From the NCBI GenBank assembly GCA_041695045.1, contig JBGFRR010000105.1:1-49936 (forward strand): 49,936 nucleotides of DNA, in the 5' to 3' direction. Positions 1 to 8,343 of the stretch are shown in pieces; positions within the stretch are counted from its first letter, which is position 1, and each line of letters starts with the position of its first letter. The position numbers were made by a program, and so were the translations under genes. A model generated the notes under the pieces. The model was not told where the DNA came from, did no database searches, and worked only from the letters and a program-made list of their open reading frames with translations. This DNA comes from JBGFRR01 sp041695045 (GTDB lineage Bacteria; Bacteroidota; Ignavibacteria; UBA10030).

Positions 1-30
1 TAAATTTACTCAATACACTGAGCAAAAAGT

Positions 31-380
31 ATGGCAGGTTCCCCCGTCGCCTATCGACGGCGTCAGTATCAGACTCTCCTGAACCGACTTCAGGAACCAC
101 GGCGCTTTATTCAGGTTCTCGCGGGACCGCGACAATCCGGTAAAACGACCATCGCCCACCAGGTGTTGGAAAAATTCAAGCCACCTTCTCACTATATCTC
201 CGCTGATGAGCCCACGTTACGCGGAACGATGAAGTAAAAAGCGGACGACCGCGAGAAAGCTTAGCAGGCATGGACACGTTTGCAAAGAAAGTCCGTCCGT
301 ACCGGTCACTTCTTGTTGATGAGAATGGAATACCGTTCGTGGATTTCCTGACTGCAGCGCCCACAGTGTGGTTGGAATGA
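31..380 (+). pseudogene. Internally deleted AAA ATPase with DUF4143-type C-terminus (remnant)
   Basis: Positions 31-237 encode the N-terminus of a DUF4143-type ATPase with an intact Walker A motif (GPRQSGKTT) followed by the typical YISADEP strand. In another frame, about 219-380 reads RNDEVKSGRPRESLAGM and then FAKKVRPYRSLLVDENGIP, which resembles the nuclease-like C-terminal end of the same family (EVKSG...FAKK...LLV...GIP). The middle of the protein, including Walker B and most of the DUF4143 domain, is missing, and the two ends are in different frames. This is therefore a deletion remnant and not a small gene. The DUF4143 ATPase at 33616-34836 belongs to a related but different subfamily and is intact. 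Confidence 0.75.
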
Positions 381-569
381 GATTGCGATCAATCTCCTTA
401 ATCTTTCTCCTGCTACAGGCGAAACGCTGCCGTTACACTGACGACGCGGGTATGACCAAGCGAGCCTTCAGCGATAAGCCCGATGCGCTCCCACGGGTTG
501 ACGCGAAAGCCGAAGGGAGGACTGAAATTCCCCTCCCGGTCTCCCTCCGCAACAACACCTGTCGCATCA
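381..569. other. Intergenic, no feature recognised
   Basis: No convincing gene, terminator or repeat was found between the ATPase remnant and the end of the dcw operon. If the small secreted ORF at 570-950 is not real, the empty stretch extends to 946. Confidence 0.4.
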
Positions 570-950
570 TCACGCAATCGATTTCGGCCTAGTAGATTCG
601 CCCACCCCCGTACGCCGCAAGCTCAGGGAGTAGAGAAAGCCTCCTCTTCCCTCCTGAACACCGGATGAAGAAGAAAGCGACGTCGAAACAGGAATTCCCG
701 TCTGTGCATTGAGAAAGAGCGCCTCGCTCAGTGGATACGTGCCTTTGAGAATCACCGCCCGCTGGGAAAAGTCGTACACCCTTCTCCCCAGGTGTTCATG
801 ACTCCACGCGAGCGAGCCGATGACCGCAACCGTCGACTGGCGCCGGTCGCTCGATGAGAGCACACAGCAGGAGCCTGAGGCAAAAAGTGTTTGACCTTCA
901 GCACCGTGGAGGAGAATCATCGCGAGAATTACAGCGGCACGGTTTATCAT
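570..950 (-). CDS. Small secreted protein at the end of the dcw operon
   Basis: This 126-residue ORF starts with a signal-peptide-like stretch (MINRAAVILAMILLHGAEGQ). Its ATG overlaps the stop codon of the DUF4175 gene in an ATGA arrangement, which suggests translational coupling. The middle (YDFSQRAVILKGTYPLSEALFL) has the alternating pattern of outer-membrane beta-strands. The last 30 residues are Ser/Gly/Arg rich and look out of place, so the gene may be a truncated or frameshifted beta-barrel protein. The family was not recognised. Support comes from the overlap and the signal peptide, not from homology. Confidence 0.45.
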   Translation of the reverse strand: MINRAAVILAMILLHGAEGQTLFASGSCCVLSSSDRRQSTVAVIGSLAWSHEHLGRRVYDFSQRAVILKGTYPLSEALFLNAQTGIPVSTSLSSSSGVQEGRGGFLYSLSLRRTGVGESTRPKSIA

Positions 951-3900
951 CTAAAGTCCCTCTGTGCCTTCTGGAGTAGCTCGAAGTACTTCCGTATCAG
1001 TTCCTGATAATCCTTCGAGTATCCCTGCTCCAACGCACGCAGCAAATCCTCCCGCAGGCGGTTCGCTCCATCCAATGCCGCGGGGTCGAGGTCGGCCGGA
1101 CTTCGCCGCGTGAACTGCGTTGCCGTGCGTCCTTGCCGTCGTTGCTCATAGTCGCGCTCGCGCATCGACCGCGCTGCATCCAACATGCGCGAGAGGATAC
1201 GCTCCTGCTTCCTCAGCGTCTCCGGATTGACATTCTGCTGCTGCAAATTCTCCACCACCTCGCGCATCTCTTCGGCAATCTTTCCCAAGTCGCCCAGGAT
1301 GCGCTGTTGCTCTCCGCTCGCCTTGGCCTCGCGGTCGAGCTGTTCCAACGACTTCCGAATCGCTTCCTGCTCCATTGCTAATCGCGCCGCTTGTGCGGCC
1401 TGCTCCATGCCGAGCGAGCCTTGACCCAACGCTTGCGTCTGCATGTTGATGCCCATCTGGTGGCCCGCCATCAGTTGAAGTTGCTGCATGAGACTTCCCA
1501 TCCCTCCGCCGCCTCCCTGCATAAGCTGCTGGAGTGCATTTTGCACTTGCGTTGCCGCCTGGTTCAGCGCTGCCATCGCACCCCCCTGCTCCTGCGACGC
1601 TTGATTGCCGCTGCGCGTGTCGAGCGCGCGCAAGGCATTCTGCATACGCATCATCGCTTCGCCGATGGAGCGTCCCATCTCCGGCGTGACAGCAAACGAG
1701 CGCTGCGCGAGCTCGCCAAGCCCATTCACCACGTTGCCGAGGTCTTGCAGCACGCGCATCTGCTCCTGTGCGTTCTGTCGGAGCTGCGGAGAGTTCGGCG
1801 GAGCCTGTTGTGCCTGCTGCTTGAGCGCCTCCTGTCGCTTGGAAAGCTCTAACAGGTTGTTGATGGCGCGGCGCATTTCGTTGAGGATGTACTGCGATTG
1901 CTGCTGAAGCATCTGCTGCTGAAGCTGGTCGAGCTGCTCAGCGTAGCGCTGCACCTGTTGGGCGATCTGTTGCTGAAGTTGCTGTGCGCTCTGAAGCTGG
2001 CCGCCTCGCAGATGTTCAGCCGCTTGCTGCATCTGCTGTCCAAGTTGTTGCTGTTGCAGCTCACGGTTGTGCTTCTCTAACTGGTCGGCGGGCATTTCTG
2101 TGAAAAACTCGCGCATCCGATTGTACAGGTCTTCGGCTTCGATCTCGAGGTGCTCCTGTTTGCGCACGAGGTCTTCTTGCTGGCGGGCGATGTCGTCGCG
2201 CTCACGCGGGTCGTCCGAGCGGGAGGCTTCCTCCAATTCCCGCTGTCGTTGTTCGATTTCCTGCGCACGTTTCTTTACCTCGTCCAACTTCTGCTCGATC
2301 TGAATCCGCTTGAGCAGGTTCAGCGTGCGCTCGATGCTTTCGCGAAACCGCTGCTCGGAGAACGTCAGCTGCTGCATCGCCTGCTGCAGTTTCTGCCGGT
2401 CGACGTTCTGCATCGCCTGTTGGAGCTGCTTCATGACCTGTTGAAGCTCCGCTGAGTTGAGCTGGTTGAACAAATGCTGCAGCTCCATGTATTTCTCCAT
2501 CGTCTCGGGCGAGAGGACCGTCTGTTCCTGCATCTTCTGAACCATCTCATCGACACGCGCCTTGACCTCATCCAACTTTTTCTGAAGCTCTTCGTACCGC
2601 TTCGCAAGCTCCTCGGCGCGCTTCTGCTGCTGCCAGTCGATCGGCTTGTTCTGCTTGAAATCCTGATTGATAGCTTCAATGTGGTCCTTGAGCTTCTTCG
2701 CTTCCTCCAACGCTGTTTTCAGGTCGTCCATCGAGCGGTCATGGCCGCGGTCGAGCTCTGTAAAGACTTCCTCCAGCGACGGCAGCCGTAGGAGATATAT
2801 TTGACTGCGCGCGCTCTTGGGACCGGAAATAACATCGTTATCGAACACCTCCGCGAAGTATTCGACGACATCCTCCGGCACGAGTGAGAGCGGAGCGAGA
2901 TTCCATGTGTATGGAACTTCAACGTGCGCTGCAAGGCCGGCCTGCCCCGCTAAAGGCGTGGCAAGCAGAATATCCACAAACGTGTGGCGCTCGGCAGGCT
3001 CCTCGAACTTCGAGTGCACTAACCGGTAACCAAGCCGCATGCGCGCGATGCCGAAGTCGTCTTTCGCCTGAATCACCAGCGGCAGCGTCTTGTGACCGGC
3101 AAGGTCGATGTTGCGCCCCGGCTGCACGATGGCAACACTCGGATGCTCATCGTCCAGCACTGTGATCTGATACGTGATGGGGTCGGTATTCGCGAGGTTG
3201 TCCGTGTCGTTCACTTCGATGTGATACGATACAGGCCTGACGACAGAAAAGTTAGCGCGAAAACGCTGCCCATCGACGGCGAGCGCGAGCGACGAACGGT
3301 CGGAGAACGCAATGCGGCCGGAACGCAGAAGTTTGTTGGCAGAACCGGTGACAGCGACGCGTGTGCCGGGAAGGGCTGCAAGATCTCCCACAAACTCATC
3401 CTGCATGCGCGGAGGAAGTTTGGTGTAGGGTGGATAATCGAGACGAACCAGCAGCTGTCGAAGCATCGGCCGGTCGACAACAGTAAGACGATAGATGGCG
3501 CTGCGGACGTCTTCAAGCTGGACGAAGTATTCCGTTGTGCCGCGAATGTTCCCCAGCGTCGTGCTGAACACGCCGAAGGAATCGGGACGCAGGCGCGTTT
3601 CTTCAAACACTACCTGCCCCTCAAGCCGCGCGTAGAGCCGGAGCTCTCTCCGATTGACGACACCGCTGCGCGCATGGACCTGAACATAGACAACGACATC
3701 GGCGCCTTTGACCACCTCTTGATCGCCAGGGAGAATTTCAAACTCAAATCGCGCGGGGGAAGTGTATTCACGCGTGAAATACACCAAGCGCTCGAACGAC
3801 CCGAACATCCCCTGCGGCATTCCGGTAAACAGCAAAAGCGTTGCGACAACGCCTAAGGCGAAGAAGCGCCCCGACCGGTCGATCGGCGAGCGGTCGACGG

Positions 3901-4357
3901 CATCGCGGAAATCGAGCTCTCGCACCGAGCCGGCAATATCCTGAAACGACGCGTCGATGAGCTCCGGTGAGTAAAGCGATGTGCCGGCTTGCTGTTCATG
4001 ATGGATTTGCAGGAGGTTGAGGAGTCGGTCATGGATAGCAGGAAAGTGGAAGCCAACGAGTTTTGCAAGCTCGTACTCGTTCGTAGAGGGAAGGATACCT
4101 GCTGCGCGCAGAAGCGGTCGCACCACATACCATGCCGCGAACCCGACGAACACAAACAGGACAAGGACGGCGAGAACCGTGCGCGCTGTCGTATCAAGCA
4201 GGAAAATCAGTTCGAGCAGCGCCGCGGCAACAAGCAGAATGAGCGCAATCCCGCCAAAGTGAAGGAACGAAGCTTGGAGCTCCACCTTCAATCGCAGCGT
4301 ACGCACCTTATCGAGGCGCGAAAGGATTTCTGTCAGTATGGTTGATCGTTCACTCAC
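947..4357 (-). CDS. DUF4175 family membrane protein with long Gln-rich coiled coil
   Basis: The protein has 1136 residues when started at the GTG at 4357. That GTG overlaps the TAG stop of the DUF4159 gene by one base; an upstream in-frame ATG at 4453 would run 97 bases into DUF4159 and is less likely. Two N-terminal membrane helices (residues about 35-80) and a third near 165-185 are followed by a beta-rich, presumably periplasmic region. From about residue 530 there is a very long Gln/Glu/Arg-rich coiled coil, with Gly/Met-rich spacers near 970. This is the DUF4175 layout; the function is unknown, although such proteins are commonly found with DUF4159 in FCB and alphaproteobacterial genomes. 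Its C-terminal 50 residues recur as a broken copy at 37790-37976. Confidence 0.85.
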   Translation of the reverse strand: MSERSTILTEILSRLDKVRTLRLKVELQASFLHFGGIALILLVAAALLELIFLLDTTARTVLAVLVLFVFVGFAAWYVVRPLLRAAGILPSTNEYELAKLVGFHFPAIHDRLLNLLQIHHEQQAGTSLYSPELIDASFQDIAGSVRELDFRDAVDRSPIDRSGRFFALGVVATLLLFTGMPQGMFGSFERLVYFTREYTSPARFEFEILPGDQEVVKGADVVVYVQVHARSGVVNRRELRLYARLEGQVVFEETRLRPDSFGVFSTTLGNIRGTTEYFVQLEDVRSAIYRLTVVDRPMLRQLLVRLDYPPYTKLPPRMQDEFVGDLAALPGTRVAVTGSANKLLRSGRIAFSDRSSLALAVDGQRFRANFSVVRPVSYHIEVNDTDNLANTDPITYQITVLDDEHPSVAIVQPGRNIDLAGHKTLPLVIQAKDDFGIARMRLGYRLVHSKFEEPAERHTFVDILLATPLAGQAGLAAHVEVPYTWNLAPLSLVPEDVVEYFAEVFDNDVISGPKSARSQIYLLRLPSLEEVFTELDRGHDRSMDDLKTALEEAKKLKDHIEAINQDFKQNKPIDWQQQKRAEELAKRYEELQKKLDEVKARVDEMVQKMQEQTVLSPETMEKYMELQHLFNQLNSAELQQVMKQLQQAMQNVDRQKLQQAMQQLTFSEQRFRESIERTLNLLKRIQIEQKLDEVKKRAQEIEQRQRELEEASRSDDPRERDDIARQQEDLVRKQEHLEIEAEDLYNRMREFFTEMPADQLEKHNRELQQQQLGQQMQQAAEHLRGGQLQSAQQLQQQIAQQVQRYAEQLDQLQQQMLQQQSQYILNEMRRAINNLLELSKRQEALKQQAQQAPPNSPQLRQNAQEQMRVLQDLGNVVNGLGELAQRSFAVTPEMGRSIGEAMMRMQNALRALDTRSGNQASQEQGGAMAALNQAATQVQNALQQLMQGGGGGMGSLMQQLQLMAGHQMGINMQTQALGQGSLGMEQAAQAARLAMEQEAIRKSLEQLDREAKASGEQQRILGDLGKIAEEMREVVENLQQQNVNPETLRKQERILSRMLDAARSMRERDYEQRRQGRTATQFTRRSPADLDPAALDGANRLREDLLRALEQGYSKDYQELIRKYFELLQKAQRDFR

Positions 4358-5016
4358 TACTGCGTCAACGCCCAGACGATAATGTTCGTTCCAAAGCGGA
4401 GCGCTTCCTGCCGGAGAGGCTCGGGATTCTTGTGGATGTCCGGATCCGCCCACCCGTCGCTGGGGTTAGATTCGTACGTATAATAGACGACCAACCGCCC
4501 CTGATGGAACAGCCCGAACCCCTGCGGCGGTTTGTTGTCGTGCTCGTGGACCTTCAGCACACCGTTGGGAAAACTGAAATGCGCATGATACAGGCCGTAG
4601 TTGAACGGCAATTCTACAAGCTCTTGATCGGGGAAGACTTTTTTGATCTCCCTTCTGAACGCGCGGTCAAGGCCGTAATCGTCATCCACATACAGGAATC
4701 CACCGCGCGTCAGATACGTGCGAAGACGCTCGACTTCGTAGTCCGAGAAGACGATGTTGCCGTGGCCAGTCAGGAAGAGAATCGGATACGCGAAGAGGCG
4801 GTCGCTGGAAAGTTCGACGAACTCGTATTTCGGGTCGATGTCGATCGTTGTGTGCTGCTGGATGAAGCGGAGGAGGTTGGTTTCCGACGAGGGGTCGTTG
4901 TACCAATCCCCGCCGCCGCTGTACTTGAGTCGGGCGATACGCACTTTGCTTTCGATTCGACTTTGTGCGTCGGCAACTACGAAGGGCAAGAGTATCAGAA
5001 GCAGAACGATTCGCAT
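4357..5016 (-). CDS. DUF4159 domain secreted protein
   Basis: This is a 219-residue protein with a cleavable signal peptide (MRIVLLLILLPFVVADAQS). It is followed by the DUF4159 core: RLKYSGGGDWYNDPSS, LFLTGHGNIVFSD, GGFLYVDDDYG and the C-terminal RFGTNIIVWALTQ. The GHG and DDD stretches resemble the class I glutamine-amidotransferase-like or vWA-adjacent fold found in this family, without a clear catalytic set. It lies directly upstream of the DUF4175 gene and shares one base with it, so the two are likely made together. The biochemical role is unknown; an envelope function is inferred from export and the partner. Confidence 0.85.
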   Translation of the reverse strand: MRIVLLLILLPFVVADAQSRIESKVRIARLKYSGGGDWYNDPSSETNLLRFIQQHTTIDIDPKYEFVELSSDRLFAYPILFLTGHGNIVFSDYEVERLRTYLTRGGFLYVDDDYGLDRAFRREIKKVFPDQELVELPFNYGLYHAHFSFPNGVLKVHEHDNKPPQGFGLFHQGRLVVYYTYESNPSDGWADPDIHKNPEPLRQEALRFGTNIIVWALTQ

Positions 5017-5368
5017 GGAATGAATGTAGAAAAAAGGGGGAGCGAAAGCAACCGCGGGAGGGCGGTTGTGCTCAGCCGGACATCCGATGGGCAGCGGCGC
5101 GTACGAAGACTTCCATCACACCACGAACCCGCGTCAGCGGGCTGGATTACATGGAGGGGAGGTCCGGAACCACTCGATACACAAAGATACAGCGGTACGG
5201 TACCGACGCCGTCGTACCGCTCGATGTGTTGTTCAAACGGCTCGCCTACCAACCCGCCGTGCTGTTGATAAAAAGCATCACTCAACTGTCAAAGGCGATT
5301 GTGCCTCTGACTCTGTGATAGAGGCGACGGCAAGCGATTGAACCGTTGCTTCTCGATCAGGACGATAC
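5017..5368. other. Gap between ftsZ and the DUF4159 gene
   Basis: This stretch of 352 bases has no convincing gene. It contains a strong hairpin at 5191-5221 and a weaker 6-bp inverted repeat at 5303-5325. A 96-codon minus-strand ORF here (4995-5285) lacks family features and runs into the start of the DUF4159 gene, so it was not called. Confidence 0.5.
5191..5221 (-). promoter_or_regulatory. Hairpin between ftsZ and DUF4159 genes
   Basis: AGCGGTACG (5191-5199) and CGTACCGCT (5213-5221) form a perfect 9-bp stem around a 13-nt loop. There is no good T-run on the minus-strand side, so it is a weak terminator at best. It could be a processing site, a partial terminator or an mRNA-stability element separating ftsZ from the DUF4159/DUF4175 pair. 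Confidence 0.45.
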
Positions 5369-6541
5369 TCAATCCATGATCTTGCGCAGGAAGGCGGGTT
5401 TGTCAGGATCCGCCTTATCGATCTTCTGCTTTTCCTGTTGTGCATCACGCACCGCGGCGAACGGCAGCTCGATACCGCGGCGCATGTACGTCGGCTCGTC
5501 CAACTTCTGCAGCTCTGCGACGCCCGTCGGAATGCGGTCCACTAACTTGGCCGCCGGTCGGCTTGCCGGACTGGCCACCGCGCTCTTCTTGTTGAAGCCC
5601 GTAGCGATCACCGTGACGGAAAGCTCGTCGTCCAACTTCTCATCGATCACCGTGCCGAGGATGACGTTCGCTTCATTGCCAGCCGTTTCATAGATGATCT
5701 TCGTCGCTTCATCAACTTCATAGAGCGACATGTTGCGGCCGCCCGTGATGTTGACGAGGATGCCCTGCGCGCCGGCAATCGACACGCCTTCGAGTAGCGG
5801 ACTCGAGATGGCCGCATGTGCCGCCTCCACCGCGCGGTTCTCGCCTGATGCGCGACCGGACCCCATGAGCGCGTCGCCCATCTCCCGCATCACCGTACGC
5901 ACGTCGGCAAAGTCGACATTGATGAAGCCGGGGACGGTGATCAGTTCCGAGATGCCGCGCGTGGCGTTGTAGAGCACCTGGTTGGCGATGTCGAACGCCT
6001 CAATTAACGGCGTCATCCGGTCGATAATGTCCAACAGCTTCTGGTTGGGGATGACGATGAGCGTATCGACGTGCTTTTTCAGCTCTTCGATGCCGAGCTC
6101 GGCTTGGGCGAGGCGTTTCTTTCCTTCACTCAGGAACGGCTTCGTGGCGATGCCCACGACGAGTGCGCCGACGCTCTTGGCGATGTTCGCCACCAACGGT
6201 GCACCGCCGGTGCCCGTGCCGCCGCCCATGCCTACAGTGATAAAGACCATGTCGCTATCCGTCAGCGCGCGGGCGATCTCCTCGCGATCTTCCTCCACCG
6301 CCCGATGCCCAACGCTGGGGTCGGCGCCGGCACCCAACCCGCGGGTCAGGTTCTTGCCGATTTGAATCTTGTGCGTCGCTTTGTTCTTCTCCAGCGACTG
6401 GAGGTCGGTGTTGATCGCCACGAAATCCACACCGATCAGTCCTTTGTCGATCATGCTGTTGACGGCATTGCCGCCCCCGCCGCCGACGCCAACCACCCGA
6501 ATCTTCGCTCCGCGGGCATGAGACATGTCAAGTTCTATCAC
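5369..6541 (-). CDS. ftsZ: Cell division protein FtsZ
   Basis: This is the tubulin-like GTPase that forms the Z ring. The 390-residue protein has the glycine-rich VGVGGGGGNAVN motif, the GTP-binding signature GGGTGTG (about residues 106-112), the T7-loop region NVDFADVRTVM, and a C-terminal peptide (DPDKPAFLRKIMD) that matches the conserved FtsA/ZipA-binding tail. The linker between core and tail is short. A GTG at 6541 is preferred because GGGAGGA lies seven bases upstream; the first ATG is five codons further in. It is the last canonical dcw gene here and is separated from ftsA by an inserted repeat cassette. Confidence 0.97.
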   Translation of the reverse strand: MIELDMSHARGAKIRVVGVGGGGGNAVNSMIDKGLIGVDFVAINTDLQSLEKNKATHKIQIGKNLTRGLGAGADPSVGHRAVEEDREEIARALTDSDMVFITVGMGGGTGTGGAPLVANIAKSVGALVVGIATKPFLSEGKKRLAQAELGIEELKKHVDTLIVIPNQKLLDIIDRMTPLIEAFDIANQVLYNATRGISELITVPGFINVDFADVRTVMREMGDALMGSGRASGENRAVEAAHAAISSPLLEGVSIAGAQGILVNITGGRNMSLYEVDEATKIIYETAGNEANVILGTVIDEKLDDELSVTVIATGFNKKSAVASPASRPAAKLVDRIPTGVAELQKLDEPTYMRRGIELPFAAVRDAQQEKQKIDKADPDKPAFLRKIMD

Positions 6542-6605
6542 GGTAGGTCCTCCCTGTTGTTGTGGTGATGTTGTGGGTTTGGAAGCTTGTGTTTGTTCGT
6601 CGCAA

Positions 6606-7068
6606 GAGTATGAGAGTATGAAAGTAGAAAGTACGAAGTAGTAAGATGTTTACCCTTCTAAAGAGCGCTGCAGGCCAATCAGCATGGAAACGATCTCATT
6701 GGTTTCTTGAATCAGTTCGCTGTACTCTTTCTTCGTGATGTATTTCTGCACCGCAGCAATATCAGCGCAGTCTCCGCACTCATACCCCGAGCGAATTGAA
6801 TATCCCAAGAACTTGCTGAATTCCTTCTTCGACCCACTTCCCGCCCCCTCCGAAATGTTTAACACCACTGAATCAATCGCTCTCCGATACTGTGCGGTCA
6901 GGGCAAACATTTCGTCCCTTGGAAATTTCGCTGTGACTCTTCGAATCGTTCTCGTGAATAACAATGCACGCTTGTAGACATCTAACTTTCGAAAGTCATG
7001 CATCGCCCCCATACGTTCTCTTCCTCCCTATTATTCTTATCTACTTCCTACGTGCTACGTACTACTCG
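6606..7068 (-). repeat. Cassette: four-helix-bundle gene bracketed by inverted heptad arrays (CTACTTY type)
   Basis: On the plus strand, 6606-6648 is built of degenerate heptads of AAGTAG type (AAAGTAG at 6621, AAAGTAC at 6628, GAAGTAG at 6635). Positions 7041-7068 are four heptads of the complementary type (CTACTTC, CTACGTG, CTACGTA, CTACTCG). The arrays point in opposite directions and enclose one gene. The cassette fills almost the whole space from 5 bases beyond the ftsA stop to about 65 bases before the ftsZ start, in an operon that otherwise has nearly no spacers. It is read as an insertion. Confidence 0.7.
6650..7012 (-). CDS. Four-helix-bundle protein (S23/IVP, Avd-like family)
   Basis: The protein has 120 residues with the family pattern FRKLDVYKRALLF, then FPRDEMFALTAQYRRAIDSVVLNISEG, then EFSKFLGYSIRSGYEC and a final helix. 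The family includes proteins encoded in 23S rRNA intervening sequences and the Avd accessory protein of diversity-generating retroelements, which form basic oligomeric barrels that bind nucleic acid. Start at 7012 or the ATG at 7003; GGGAGG lies upstream of the former. No reverse transcriptase or variable repeat is nearby, so a retroelement role is not supported. It has no known place in division and is probably a passenger between ftsA and ftsZ. Confidence 0.85.
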   Translation of the reverse strand: MGAMHDFRKLDVYKRALLFTRTIRRVTAKFPRDEMFALTAQYRRAIDSVVLNISEGAGSGSKKEFSKFLGYSIRSGYECGDCADIAAVQKYITKKEYSELIQETNEIVSMLIGLQRSLEG

Positions 7069-7072
7069 CCTC

Positions 7073-8326
7073 TCACAACTCATCAAACCACTCCTTCATT
7101 CGCTTCATGATGTTTTTAATCGAGCCGCCTCCTTTTCCGTTAAAGGATTCCGGCTTGATGGCCGAGCGGTCGCGGTGGCGCAGTTCATGCACCACCAACC
7201 CCACGCCCGTCGCATAAATCGGGTTCTCAATTTCCCGTACCAACCCCGCGCTGAAGCCCATCGGAATGCCGATCTTCACCGGCATCCCTAACACCTCGCG
7301 CGCAAGGTCGGCGGTGCCTTTGATGAGCGAGCCGCCTCCGGTCAGCACCACGCCCGCGGAAAGATGCTTCGAGTACCCCGAGCGCTTGATCTCCATCGAT
7401 GCAATCTCCAGAATTTCCTCCATGCGCGGCTGGATCACCTGGCAGAGCAAGCGCTTGTCGATTTCAATCGGAGGACGACCGCCGATGCCCGGCAGGATGA
7501 TCGGCTCGTTGTCGAGAATCGCCGGCCCGTAGGCAAATCCCGCTTCGCGCTTCAGTTTCTCCGCCTGCTCGGTCAGGATGCCGAAGCCTTTGCGGATATC
7601 GTCCGTTACTTTCTTGCCGGCGATGCCGATGACGGCCGTGTGACGGATGGTGCGTTCCTCGAACACCGCGAGGTCGGTCGTCCCGCCGCCAATATCGAGC
7701 AGCGCTACGCCGACTTCCTTTTCTTCATCATCAAGCACAGCGTAACTCGAAGCGAGCGGCTCTAACACCATGTCGTTCACCCGCAGTCCTGCCCTCTGCA
7801 CGCATTTGTAGATGTTTTGCGCCGCCGTGATGAGGCCGGTGATGATGTGCACGATGGCTTCCATCCGCACGCCCGACATGCCGATGGGCTCATAGATGCC
7901 GTCCTGACCGTCCACAATGAACTGTTGAGGAATGACGTGGATGATTTTTCGGTCGGAAGGAAGCGCAACGCGCTTGGTGTCTTCGATCAGTCGCTCGACG
8001 TCTTCCTTCGTGATTTCGTTCTCCGGCCGTGAAATGGAAACGACGCCGCGACTCTGGAAGCTTTGAATGTGGTCGCCGGCAATCCCCACGGTTACGGTGT
8101 TGATCTGCACCCCCGACTGTGCCTGTGCTTCATCCACGGCTGCGCGAATGGAGCGGACGGTTTTCTCAATGTTCGTTACGACACCGCGCGTCAGCCCATC
8201 CGACGGGCTTTTGCCGATGCCGAGAATATTGAGTTTGTTGGGATTGTTCTCATCGGGCGACGCAACGATGGCGCACACCTTCGTTGTGCCAATGTCAAGA
8301 CCGACAGCGATATCATGTTGACTCAT
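7073..8326 (-). CDS. ftsA: Cell division protein FtsA
   Basis: This actin-fold ATPase tethers FtsZ to the membrane. The 417-residue protein shows the phosphate-1 motif GLDIGTTKVCAIVA at the N-terminus, the phosphate-2 motif DIGGGTTDLAVF, the adenosine motif VLTGGGSLIKG, and a C-terminal amphipathic helix (SIKNIMKRMKEWFDEL) typical of the membrane-targeting sequence. It sits between ftsQ and, after an inserted cassette, ftsZ. A 17-base spacer separates it from ftsQ. Confidence 0.97.
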   Translation of the reverse strand: MSQHDIAVGLDIGTTKVCAIVASPDENNPNKLNILGIGKSPSDGLTRGVVTNIEKTVRSIRAAVDEAQAQSGVQINTVTVGIAGDHIQSFQSRGVVSISRPENEITKEDVERLIEDTKRVALPSDRKIIHVIPQQFIVDGQDGIYEPIGMSGVRMEAIVHIITGLITAAQNIYKCVQRAGLRVNDMVLEPLASSYAVLDDEEKEVGVALLDIGGGTTDLAVFEERTIRHTAVIGIAGKKVTDDIRKGFGILTEQAEKLKREAGFAYGPAILDNEPIILPGIGGRPPIEIDKRLLCQVIQPRMEEILEIASMEIKRSGYSKHLSAGVVLTGGGSLIKGTADLAREVLGMPVKIGIPMGFSAGLVREIENPIYATGVGLVVHELRHRDRSAIKPESFNGKGGGSIKNIMKRMKEWFDEL

Positions 8327-8343
8327 ACGAAAACCTCAAGAGA

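Noticed and set aside
3092..3856. 254-codon plus-strand ORF opposite DUF4175
   Set aside because: It lies wholly inside a well-supported minus-strand gene and has no family features or ribosome site.
4342..5268. 308-codon plus-strand ORF opposite DUF4159
   Set aside because: It is the complement of a recognised gene with signal peptide; its translation is low in hydrophobic pattern and Arg-rich.
4995..5285. 96-codon minus-strand ORF between ftsZ and DUF4159
   Set aside because: It runs into the start of DUF4159, has no ribosome site or family pattern, and spans a hairpin.
5303..5325. GCCTCT/AGAGGC inverted repeat before the ftsZ stop
   Set aside because: It has only six pairs, an 11-base loop and no T-run, so it is too weak to call a terminator.
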